The notes under the pieces are model-generated. The model had not been told where the DNA came from and searched no databases. It was given only the letters and a program-made list of their open reading frames with translations. Made by a program: the position numbers and the translations under genes. Below are positions 33,999-44,325 of a DNA stretch of 60,000 nt, in pieces. Location: the NCBI GenBank assembly GCA_950295325.1, contig OX485803.1:36969554-37029553 (forward strand), read 5' to 3'. How positions within the stretch are numbered: position 1 is the stretch's first letter; every line of letters starts with the position of its first letter. This DNA comes from Polytrichum commune (lineage: Eukaryota; Streptophyta; Polytrichopsida; Polytrichales; Polytrichaceae).

Positions 33999-35559
33999 CT
34001 GTGCCCAAAAGGAAGCTTTGTGAAGCCAATCGTCGAGGACTTTCTCGCGAAGAGGAAGAGAAGAGGGGAATTTGTTTTTGTTTTTGACATCGGCGGGGGA
34101 ATTCCACCATCGAAGCCACCTAGCCTTAAAGGAAGCATCCACATGTGTAGTGGCAACTTTTTGTAGTTTCTCAATAGTCATATCAGGGACAAAGAAGGAC
34201 GAAAAATGACGGTCAATCTGCAACATTGAATAATGCAAAGTAAGAAAATGTACTTGAAGTTTAAGTGGAAAAATACGAACGACGAAACAAACTAAACGTG
34301 AAGAGGTGAAGGGAGTACCTCTTGGAAGAAGTCATCGCCTTTGTCCTTGTGGGCGACGGAGATGAACTTTTCAAAGCTTCTAGATCGAATATTTTTGATC
34401 AATTTGTCTTGGGCTTTTGTCATAGCGTCCCAAATCCCAGGAGCAGATCTAAGAGCCTCGGGAGTGGCCTCGCGGTACAACCGTGCAGCAGTATCCGCCG
34501 CATTGGATATCTCCCTCTGTAACAAACAGAGAAGTGAGTAAAGACAAATGCATAGAACATGAGGAAAGGAAAAACAATAGAGAGGAGTAAAATTACCTTG
34601 TACAAGAACTTGACGAAGACATCCAATGTGAGAGGATACCAAGTAGGATTCTTGTCCATCTTAGACTCGCACATCTTGTAGTCGTCAACCGAAATGAGGT
34701 CGGAGAAATCCTCAAGCTTCATTTTTCCAAATGTACGAATGCGAAGCAATTTGGCAGGGAGGTTGTCTTTAACATGATTGTGCTCCGTGGACCTAAAAGG
34801 CAAAGTAATGAGAATCAAAGAAACAATGCACCACACCAAAATCGAGGAAGAAAACAAAATGAAAAGTGAACTCACCAATTGATGTCATTCATGGCATTCA
34901 AGAAAACCGCGGTGGAATTTCTTGGATCCACGACAATACAGTCAACAGAGATGTGCCAATCTTTCTCCAGCGAGTGATGCTTATTGATGTGCCTCCACCA
35001 TGCCGACAAACAGTGGTTACCCTCCCACACGTAGAACATCTTGCCAGAAAGGTGGGCAAGGTCAGGGTCATTTTAGAGCATGGCAACGAATTCCTCATTG
35101 GCCTCTTTCCACAATGAACTCCAAGAATTTTGGATGTCATCGGAGACATTGAGTACCTCATTGAGGTTGTTGTAGGGAGAGACATACAAGGCCCGGTCAC
35201 CTTCGCGGTAACCCATGACGAACTCATTTTCCAACCGAGCGACCTCAACCTCGTTGAGGGGACGAACAAGTGGAAGACAACGCAAGTGGCATAGTGGAAT
35301 AGAGAAACGCGACTTAAGAAGGGGTTTGATTCGAACCCGGTGTATAACAGAATTAGAGTCCTCTTTCTGTGATCTCCGAATCAATAGCTCAGTCTCCTCT
35401 GGGTTGGACTCATCAAGAGGACGCAAAGAATCTGTTGCAACAGGTGGATCAACAGGTAACACAGGACCCTCCAATGGAACATTATAGTCATCCATAGAGG
35501 GCTCCTCCATGATAATAAGGTCCATCGATTGTGATTCTTGGAAAAATGAGGCATACAAT
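33999..35559 (-). pseudogene. ParB-like N-terminal half of ParB-MTase gene (exons a-d)
   Basis: Exons inferred from splice sites, minus strand: 35559-34876, 34792-34597, 34516-34319 and 34217-33999. All junction phases agree (2 nt, 0, 0, 0), and the last joins in phase with the exon starting at 27853. Exon a begins with an acidic segment, then has the conserved-looking KMFYVWEGNHCLSAWWRHI, followed by KDWHISVDCIVVDP and an NAMND motif completed in exon b. The G-N-H-x box with a following strand and VDP resembles the ParB/sulfiredoxin fold, in which G.HR is usual; here the R position is C. Exons b-d are helical, charged and unrecognised. An in-frame TAA at 35073-35075 lies just before the ParB-like box, and the frame continues on the other side. 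ParB-methylase fusions are known in phages and bacteria; its presence in an intron-containing plant gene is an inference from motifs. Confidence 0.6.
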
Positions 35560-35569
35560 CTTTAGAACA

Positions 35570-38500
35570 ACCGACACCTTGACCCTCTCGGTTCCGAGAG
35601 GGTCTCCCTCTCATGCACACGAAAACAATCTCAACATGAATTACTAGTTGGTCCACATACATTCACATACAAAAGCCACATCATAGTTTTCAAAATCTGG
35701 TTGATACTAAACCCATCCTAGACCCTCTCGGTTCCGAGAGGGTCTCACTCTCATGCACACACAAGGAGTTTGAACCTAAGTTGCTACCTTGTCCATATAC
35801 ATTCATATACACAAGCCACATCAGAGTTGTCAAAATCTGGTCCACACTATCCCCACCTTGACCCTCTCGGTTCCGAGAGGGTCTCCCTCTCATGCACACG
35901 AAAACAATTTCAACATGAATTACTAGTTGGTCCACATACATTCACATACAAAAGCCACATCATAGTTTTCAAAATCTGGTTAATACTAAACCCATCCTAG
36001 ACCCTCTCGGTTCCGAGAGGGTCCCACTCTCATGCACACACACTCAATATCATGATGATTACCTAGATGGTCAACAAACATTCATAGACACAAGCCACAT
36101 CAGAGTTGTCAAAATCTGGTCCACACTATCCCAACCTTGACCCTCTCGGTTCCGAGAGGGTATCACTCTCGTGCACCCACAAATTAGTTTCAACCTAAGT
36201 ACCTACATAGTCCACATACATTCACATACACAAGCCACATCATAGTTTCCAAAATCCCCATCCTTGACCCTCTCGGAACCGAGAGGGTCCCACCTCAGTG
36301 CATTCACAAAACTGTTCACCCAAAGTCCTACCTAGTCCACATACATAATTCCCACCATATGGTACACAAATCCAGCACGTAGACCCTCTCGGTTCCGAGA
36401 TGGTCTCAATATTGTGCATACACAATAAATTTCACCATAAATACCTGCCTTTTACATATACATACCCCATTATTGTCAAAATCTGGTACAAAACACCTCA
36501 AGGTATACCCTCTCGGTTCCGAGAGGGTATCATTCTAGTGAACACACTAAAAATTTCAACCTATGTACCTACCTAGACCACATACTATCACATACACAAT
36601 GCACATCATACTTGTCAAAATCTGGTCCAAATTGTCACAACCTAGACCCTCTCGGTTCCGAGAGGGTCTAGCTCTTATGCACCCACAAGAATTTTGAACC
36701 AAAGTTTCTACCTTGTCCACACACTTTCACATACCTTGACCCTCTCGGTTCCCCACCTTGACCCTCTCGGTTCCGAGAGGGTCTCATCCTAGTGCAAACA
36801 CAAAACTTCTCAACATGAATAACTAGCTTGTCCACATACAGTCACATACTCAAGCCACATCATAGTTGTGAAAATCTGGTCCTTAATATCCCCACCTTGA
36901 CCCTCTCGGTTCCGAGAGGGTCTCCCTCTCATGCACCCACAAAACTTTTGAACCTAAGTTTCTACGTTGTCCACACACATTCACATACACGAGCCAAATC
37001 ACAGTTTTCGAAATTTGGTACATACTATCCCCAACTTGACCCTCTCGGTTCCGAGAGGGTCTCCCTCTCATGCACCCGCAAACAATTTCAACATGAATTA
37101 CTACTTGGTCCACATACATTCAAATACAAAAGCCATATCATAGTTTTAAAAATCTGGTCGATACTAAACCCATCCTAGACCCTCTCGGTTCCGAGAGGGT
37201 GTCATCCTAGTGCACACACAAAACTTCTCAACATGAATTACTAATTGGTCCACAAACATTCATATACACAAGCCACATCATAGTTGTCAAAATCAGGTCC
37301 ATACTATCCCCACCTTCACCCTCTTGGTTCCGAGAGGGTCTCACTCTCATGGACACACAAACAATTTCAACATGAATAACTAAGTGGTCCACAAACAGTC
37401 ACATACTGTAGCCACATCATAGTTGTGAAAATCTGGTCCATACTAAAACCATCCTTGACCCTCTCGGTTCCGAGAGGGTCTCATTCTAGTGCACAAACAA
37501 GAAATTTCAAAATGAATAACTAGTTGGTCCACATACTGTCATATACTCAATCCACATCATAGTTGTCAAAATCTGGTCTTTAATATCCCCAACTTGACCC
37601 TCTCGGTTCCGAGAGGGTCTCCCTCTCATGCACCCGCAAACAATTTCAACATGAATTACTACTTGGTCCACATACATTCAAATACAAAAGCCATATCATA
37701 GTTTTCAAAATCTGGTCGATACTAAACCCATCCTAGACCCTCTCGGTTCCGAGAGGGTGTCATCCTAGTGCACACACAAAACTTCTCAACATGAATTACT
37801 AATTGGTCCACAAACATTCATATACACAAGCCACATCATAGTTGTCAAAATCAGGTTCTTAATATCCCCACCTTGATCCTCTCGGTTCCGAGAGGGTCTC
37901 ACTGTCATGAACACACAAAAAGTTTCAACCTAAGTCCTTAGCTAGTCCACATCCACTCACATACAAAAGCCACATCAAGGTTGTCAAAATATGGTCCATA
38001 CTAAAACCATCCTGAACCCTCTCGGTTCCGAGAGGGTCTCATCCTAGTGCACAAACAAAGCTTTCAACATGAATTATTAATTGGTCCACAAACAAACATA
38101 TACACAAGCCACATCATAGTTGTAAAAATCTGGTCCATACTATCCCCACCTTGACCCTCTCGGTTCCGAGAGGGTCTCACTCTCATGGACACACAAATAA
38201 TTTCAACATGAATAACTAACTGGTCCACAAACAGTCACATACTGAAGCCACATCATAGTTGTGAAAATTTGGTCCATACTAAAACCATCCTTGACCCTCT
38301 CGGTTCCGAGAGGGTCTCATTCTAGTGCACAAACAAGAAATTTCAAAATGAATAACTAGCTGGTCCAGATACAGTCACATACTCAATCCACATCATAGTT
38401 GGCAAAATCTGGTTCTTATTATCCCCACCTTGACCCTCTCGGTTCCGAGAGGGTCTCATTCTTGTGCACACACAAAACTTCTCAACATGAATAACTAGCT

Positions 38501-39115
38501 GGTCCACACACATTTACATTCAAAATCCACATCATAGTTGTCAAAATCTGGCCAATACTATCATAACCTACACACTCTCGGTTCCAAGAGGGTCCGCCTC
38601 TTAGCACCCACACAAAATTTTGAACCAAAGTTTCTACCTTGTCCACACACATTCACATACACAAGCCATATCATAGTTTTCAAAATCTGGTCCATACTCT
38701 CTTTTCCTCGAACCTCTCCGTTCCGAGAGGGTCGGCCTCTTATGCACCCACAAAAATTTTGAACCAAAGTTGCTACCTTGTCCACACATTCACATACACA
38801 AGCCATAGCCTAGTGTTCGAAATCTGGTGCATACTATCTTAACCTCGACCCTCTCGGTTCCGATAGGGTCGGCCTCTTATGCACCCACAAAAATTTTGAA
38901 CCAAAGTTGCTACCTTGTCCACACATTCACATACACAAGCCATATCCTAGTTTTCAAAATCTGGTCCATACTCTCTTAACCTCGAACCTCTCGGTTCCGA
39001 GAGGGTCGGCCTCTTGTGCACCCACAAAACTTGTGAACCTAAGTTTCTACCTTGTCCACACACATTCCCATACACAAGCCACATCATAGTTGTCAAAATC
39101 ACATACACAACTCAC
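35570..39115. repeat. Palindromic satellite, array 4 (about 26 units)
   Basis: Units of about 139 bp run from 35582 to about 39115. The inverted repeat is mostly intact. Exceptions: 36269 has the centre GGAACC instead of GGTTCC, 36739 is a truncated tandem start, and from 38573 on the arms accumulate changes (GAACCTCTC, CCGATAGGG). Bases 39116-39480 contain decayed pieces (CCCTCTCGGT) and mark the array edge. The array lies upstream of exon a of the methyltransferase-like gene. Confidence 0.9.
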
Positions 39116-39721
39116 CTCTAAAGTGAGAATTGATGTATACACAACCGCCCCAAGTCCACTCTCGGAACTGCGCCCACTACACACTCGGAACCGCACCCAC
39201 CACACTATCGGAAACCTAGTTCCTTCTCAAAGAGCTCCAACTAGTTCAGAAGTCGCCGCTTTTTAGTCATAACCTACGACCTCAACCCAAAACCCGAGAT
39301 GGTCTGGCTCTCGTTCATACACAAATAATATGAACATATTATCCTGTCTTTTCCACATACCTATAGACACACACCGCACCTCTTCCTCGTCAACATGTGT
39401 TTCACCCAATACCCTCTCGGTCTGTCCCTAGTGCATACCAACCAACCCAACCCTCTCGGTTCCTAGTGTGTCGTCCCCTTGTGCATTCCCAAAGATTTCC
39501 AAGTTATCGCACTACCTAGGTAACACATATTACAACCTATTCAAGTGAAAACCCCACGGACGCGCAAGTTTCTTGTTTTCAAAATGCAGACCCATATCTG
39601 AATTGCCCTATTGTCTGCAAGTCTTCTTCTTTATTTAGAGTTTTGAATTTCCTTTGTCTTGTTCCCATAAACCTATATCTTTAAGTGCCCCTTGTGCATA
39701 TATCCTCCACGACAAACTTAC

Positions 39722-40063
39722 AGTAATCATCGAATTCTCCCTTCTCTCCTCGCGAGACCCACTCTGATTTGAACTGTTCGGATGCTCGCTCTCTTCCATA
39801 GATATTGCTTGTGAACCACTGTCCTCCGCTTCTTCGTCTATCGATATCAGATTCAAGCCTCCCTTGTCCACTGCATACGTGTTCTGTGAGTCTGTAGGGG
39901 TCCCTCTTCCTTCTATGCACGTTTCCTCCTTCTTCTTTAGTTCTCTCCGTCTCCTCTGTTTCGAATTGCTGAAACTAGTCCCTCCCTTTCTCTTCTTCCG
40001 CTTCTTTCCTCGATCTATTGTGGAATCTGTAATGTGCTCTGGTTCCTTCATGTGTGCATCCAA
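39722..40063 (-). CDS. Short basic ORF, possible first exon
   Basis: A 114-codon open exon starts at ATG 40063 and ends at a strong splice donor (ACT then GTAAGT at 39721). The product is highly charged, with two nuclear-localisation-like stretches (GKKRKKRKGG and KQRRRRELKKKEE) and an acidic serine-rich tail. It is divergent from the MULE gene, 194 bp between start codons, so the two may share a promoter. It may be exon 1 of the ParB-MTase gene downstream (minus), although its phase 0 does not match exon a directly. It may instead be an accessory MULE ORF. No catalytic domain. Confidence 0.45.
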
Positions 40064-41688
40064 CTTCCCCTCTATTGCTCTCTTCTGTTCTCCCTACTCT
40101 CTGCGCAGCCTTCTCCTTCGCTCACAAAATGACCCCTCTCCTACCTCTCAGACCTATATATTACCACTGTTGAATCTTTAGGGTTTCCAATCGTTCGGTA
40201 GCCTTCCCTCTTTTTCCTTTTTTGGGGCCTTTTTCTTATTCGTCCATCTCTTTATCCATGGCTTCCTCGTCCACAATGTCTTCTTTAACGGAAATGGTTG
40301 AGCTCCGTGCCACTGGCATGGGGATCCCCCTTCTTTTCCCCATAGATGCGCACGGTTTTGCATCTGTCTCTTCTCTGGACCTTAGTATTAGGTTTTCTTT
40401 GCAAAACAGTACAATATGGGTCAAACGCGAGATTTATGATATTGTTACTTCTCTTTTGTCATTGTCCATTTGTGAGAATCCTAGGGTTGCCGACAGTGGC
40501 TCGTCAACGTGGGAACTCTGCGCTGGTAAATACAGGGTGTACGGACTCCCATGTCCTTGCACGAATGTATCCACGGATATCCGTACCCCTCCCCATTCCT
40601 CTGTGTCCACTTTCAATACTCCTCCCTTGGTCAAAGTTAAGACTGAGCCCGGTACGCAGACTGTCATACATCTTTCCGATTCCTCCGATGGTGATGATCC
40701 CCCCCTTTCCACTCCCATTCACAAGCCATCCCCATCCTCCGTCCGTTCCACCTTTGTTACCCCCCCTCCTCCGTCTCCTCTTCCTCCCTTTCCAGGCAAA
40801 CCCCCGATTTCCATTCTTCAATGTCTACGTTCTCTTGCATCCATGCCCGGTAGGAAGAACATCCTCAAGAAGCTGGATTATGACACCTTGCAAATTCAAG
40901 AGGTTAATTACCTGCCGCCTCGCTTTGATGGTGATCTCATGTTTGTCCTACCCCCACTCGGTGTCTCCTCCTCTCATAAGAAGGCCCAATCCATGGACGG
41001 CATGGACAAACGCTATGACGGCCATGTTTGGACTAAAACCCAGACCACCAATATCACCAATGACATGGGCCTTGTTTTTCGCTCCTCCTGTTGTGTTGGC
41101 CACCTCGAATGCCAAAATCCTCTGTGCGATTACCTACAATGTGCTCATCGGACTTCCCCGGTCAATGATACTGATTTCGACGGTTTCACCAAGGAGCCCT
41201 TCCCCGTTGGTGGACCCTTGCCTCTGGGATCCACTCTAATGTGCCGGATATGTAAGGAGCCTCCCAAATGCATTGCTCCATGTCATGCCAGAATCTTCTA
41301 CGTCCACGGCAAAGGCACCACTAAGCGTGCCTGTATTCATCTTGGCAACCATCATCATCCCGTCAAGGTTGGCAATTGTAGAGATAGCCAACATCGCATC
41401 AACTCCCTCATCGAGGAGCACGTCGAGCGAACGCCCCAAGCCACTCATAGCAAAATCATCCTTGAAGCCAGCAAGGACCTTGTGGGTGAGTTCCTCCTCC
41501 GCAATGATACTGATCCTCATCACCTTCTCTCGTTGGAAGAACTTGAACCAGTTTTTGATCGTTGCAAAGAGTTGAATTCCCCCCACCTCCGTAACAAGGT
41601 TACCAGTTTCAAATACTTGCGTAGGTTAGGGGTTATGGATGGAATCGCCAAACTTCGAGGTGTCAGCAACTGGGCCTATGTCCAGCGT

Positions 41689-42660
41689 TGTCGCGCACCT
41701 CTCCATAAGGAATGCCCGAAACACCATGGGCACAAGGGGGACCCCGGAGTGACACCCGGGACTTGTGGCGCCGTTGGTGAGGGGGCCCAAGTGATCCTAG
41801 TGTGGGCGAGGGCCCCGGGCGTTGGGAACGCCTCCCACCCACGGAGACTAGGAGGCACAAGGGTAAGGCCATGAGGTATGCGTAGCTCATGGCGTGGTGA
41901 TTCTAGAATGCTCAAGAACACCTCAATCGGAGGTGTGAGCTAGGAGTTATGGCCATTTGAGTGGGGCGCTGTCCCGGGACAGCGCCCTGGTACAGCAGTG
42001 CCTGGGAGTGATTCCCGGGACTGCCAAGGTTCAAACAGGCATAACTTCATCACCACTTGCCCGAATGGGACAAGTGAGGAGTCCATCGGCATCTACGTGA
42101 AGCGTACATGAAGATGGAGTGGTCAAGTGTTAGCATCAGACATCATACAAGGAAGTTATGATGGTCTGAAGCTGTGGGGGCTTCTAGGCCCAGCGGCTAA
42201 GGGAAAATGTCCACTTGGCCCCAACTCTTGGTAGAGAGACAAGAGGTTGGTTGACGGTGGGGTAGGGGCCCTGCGTGAAGTCCTAGAGGCTTATATGGGT
42301 GAGGTGGTGTGCCCTCACCCACCCGAGGCCAAACGGCAAGGCCTCCATGGGCATTGGCCCATTGTGAGGCCATAGTTGCCTAGTATGGTTCGGGTTGTTG
42401 TAGTGTTGCTCCGGCAAGGCGATGATCAACATAGGATTGGACTTCCATGGATGGAAGTCCACATCTAAGGAATGGTTACCGATTAAGGGGTGAGTCCCAA
42501 AAGCAAAGTAGGAGGGTTGGTTCCCTCCTATGAACTATAAGGTCCGGGGTAGGAGGAGCTAACCATTAGCATGGCGGAATGCGAATGGTTAGCACTCGTA
42601 ACCTTTGCTAAAATTGAAAATTGGCAAGATTGTCAAAGGGGCTTAGCAAGGGTTGCGACA
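41689..42660 (+). mobile_element. Solo LTR, family A (copy 3), TSD AGCGT
   Basis: This 972-bp copy starts TGTCGCGCACC, ends GGGTTGCGACA, and is flanked by AGCGT (41684-41688 and 42661-42665). It interrupts the first coding exon of the MULE gene; removing it and one duplication restores the frame. Sequence differences from copy 4 (for example in 42050-42180) suggest independent insertions. Confidence 0.85.
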
Positions 42661-43351
42661 AGCGTAATCAATTCCCGGGCCAAGGTGACGAAAATGACAA
42701 AGTTTTCGTTTTCAAGATGTCTGAGGTTGGCCCTGGTAGTGGGATTGACTTGGTTAAGCGTATGCAACCTGGTGGGGATCTCGAGCATGTTTGGATGATG
42801 TGTGACCATGTCAAACGCGTCGCTAAGTGGACCACCATGGCTTGCCACGTATACGACGGTACCTACCAGCGCATCATGACCATCGTTTGCTACGACTTCC
42901 AATCCGAGGACAAGGATGCTCAAGTTCTTTTCTGGCAGAACCTCAACCAAGTCATGGCCCGGCACGGTGTCCCACATCCAAACTTCATTGGCTTCATGGC
43001 AGACAATGCCCAAGCCAATTGGAACGCTGTGCGAATTGTGTATGGTTCAGGAGATCCTAAACTTCCACTGGAGGGCCGTGAGCGCACTTGTTATTTTCAT
43101 TGGAAACAATCGCTCGAGAAACATACAAAATCGTATATTAAACATGAGTTACAAGACCAACATAGACACCTTTGCCTTCAATATCGGAATGCGTCGTCTA
43201 TGGAAGAGGCCGAGACTAGGTACCTAGCTATCAAGGCTTGGTGGTCTTCGTCGAATTGTACAAGTGAAGACAGTCTCAAGCACCTCCAGCTATGGCTTGC
43301 TTTTTGGCACTTCCGCTACCTTCAATGGGGTGGTTTCATGGAACTGGTACA

Positions 43352-44325
43352 TGTCGCGCACCTCTCCATGAGGAGTGCCCGAAACACCATGGGCACAAGG
43401 GGGACCCCGGAGTGACACCCGGGACTTGTGGCGCCGTTGGTGAGAGGGCCCAAGTGATCCTAGTGTGGGTGAGGGCCCCGGGCGTTGGGAACGCCTCCCA
43501 CCCACGAAGATTAGGAGGCACAAGGGTAAGGCCATGAGTTATGCGTAGCTCATGGCGTGGTGATTCTAGAATGCTCAAGAACACCTCAATCGGAGGTGTG
43601 AGCTAGGAGTTATGGCCATTTGAGTGGGGCGCTGTCCCGGGACAGCGCCCTGGTACAGCAGTGCCTGGGAGTGATTCCCCGGACTGCCAAGGTTCAAACA
43701 GGCATAACTTCCTCAAGACTTGCTCAAATGGAGCAAGTGAGGAGTCCATCGGCATCTACGTAAAGCGTAGATGAACATGGAGTGGTTGGTTGTTATGATC
43801 AAACATCATACAAGGAAGTTATGATGGTCTGAAGCTGCTGGGGGGGTTCTAGGCCCAGCAGCTAAAGGAAAATGTCCACTTGGCCCCAACTCTTGGTAGA
43901 GAGACAAGAGGTTGGTTGACGGTGGGGTAGGGGCCCCGCGTGAAGTCCTAGAGGCTTATATGGGTGAGGTGGTGTGGCCTCACCCACCCGAGGCCAAACG
44001 GCAAGGCCTCCGTGGGCATTGGCCCATTGGGAGGCCATAGTTGCCTAGTATGGTTCGGGTTGTTGTAGTGTTGCTCCGGCAATGCGATGATCAACATGGG
44101 ATTGGACTTCCATGGATGGAAGTCCACATCTAGGAATGGGTTACTGATTAAGGGGTGAGTCCCGAAAGCAAAGTAGGAGGGTTGGTTCCCTCCTATGAAC
44201 TATAAGGTCCGGGGTAGGAGGAGCTAATCATTAGCATGGCGGAATGCGAATGGTTAGCGCTCGTAACCTTTGCTAGAATTGAAAATTGGCAAGATTGTCA
44301 AGGGGGGCTAGCAAGGGTTGCGACA
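43352..44325 (+). mobile_element. Solo LTR, family A (copy 4), TSD GTACA
   Basis: This 974-bp copy starts TGTCGCGCACC, ends GGGTTGCGACA, and is flanked by GTACA (43347-43351 and 44326-44330). The duplicated GTACA begins with the GT of the intron donor that follows the codon CTG at 43344-43346, so the donor site now exists on both sides of the LTR. Insertion here may be partly tolerated by splicing. Confidence 0.85.

Noticed and set aside
35328-35345. TTCGAACCC motif as a tRNA T-arm
   Set aside because: It falls inside coding exon a of the ParB-like gene and no cloverleaf can be drawn around it.
23785-39115. CRISPR array
   Set aside because: Repeat is a 24-bp palindrome with long, related spacers of about 115 bp, in a eukaryotic context with no cas genes; the spacers are homologous to one another, so this is a satellite.
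23785-39115. Palindromes as intrinsic transcription terminators
   Set aside because: No T-tract follows them, and the genome context is eukaryotic.
41689-44325. The two family A copies as the paired LTRs of one element
   Set aside because: Each has its own different 5-bp duplication, and the sequence between them continues the host gene in frame.
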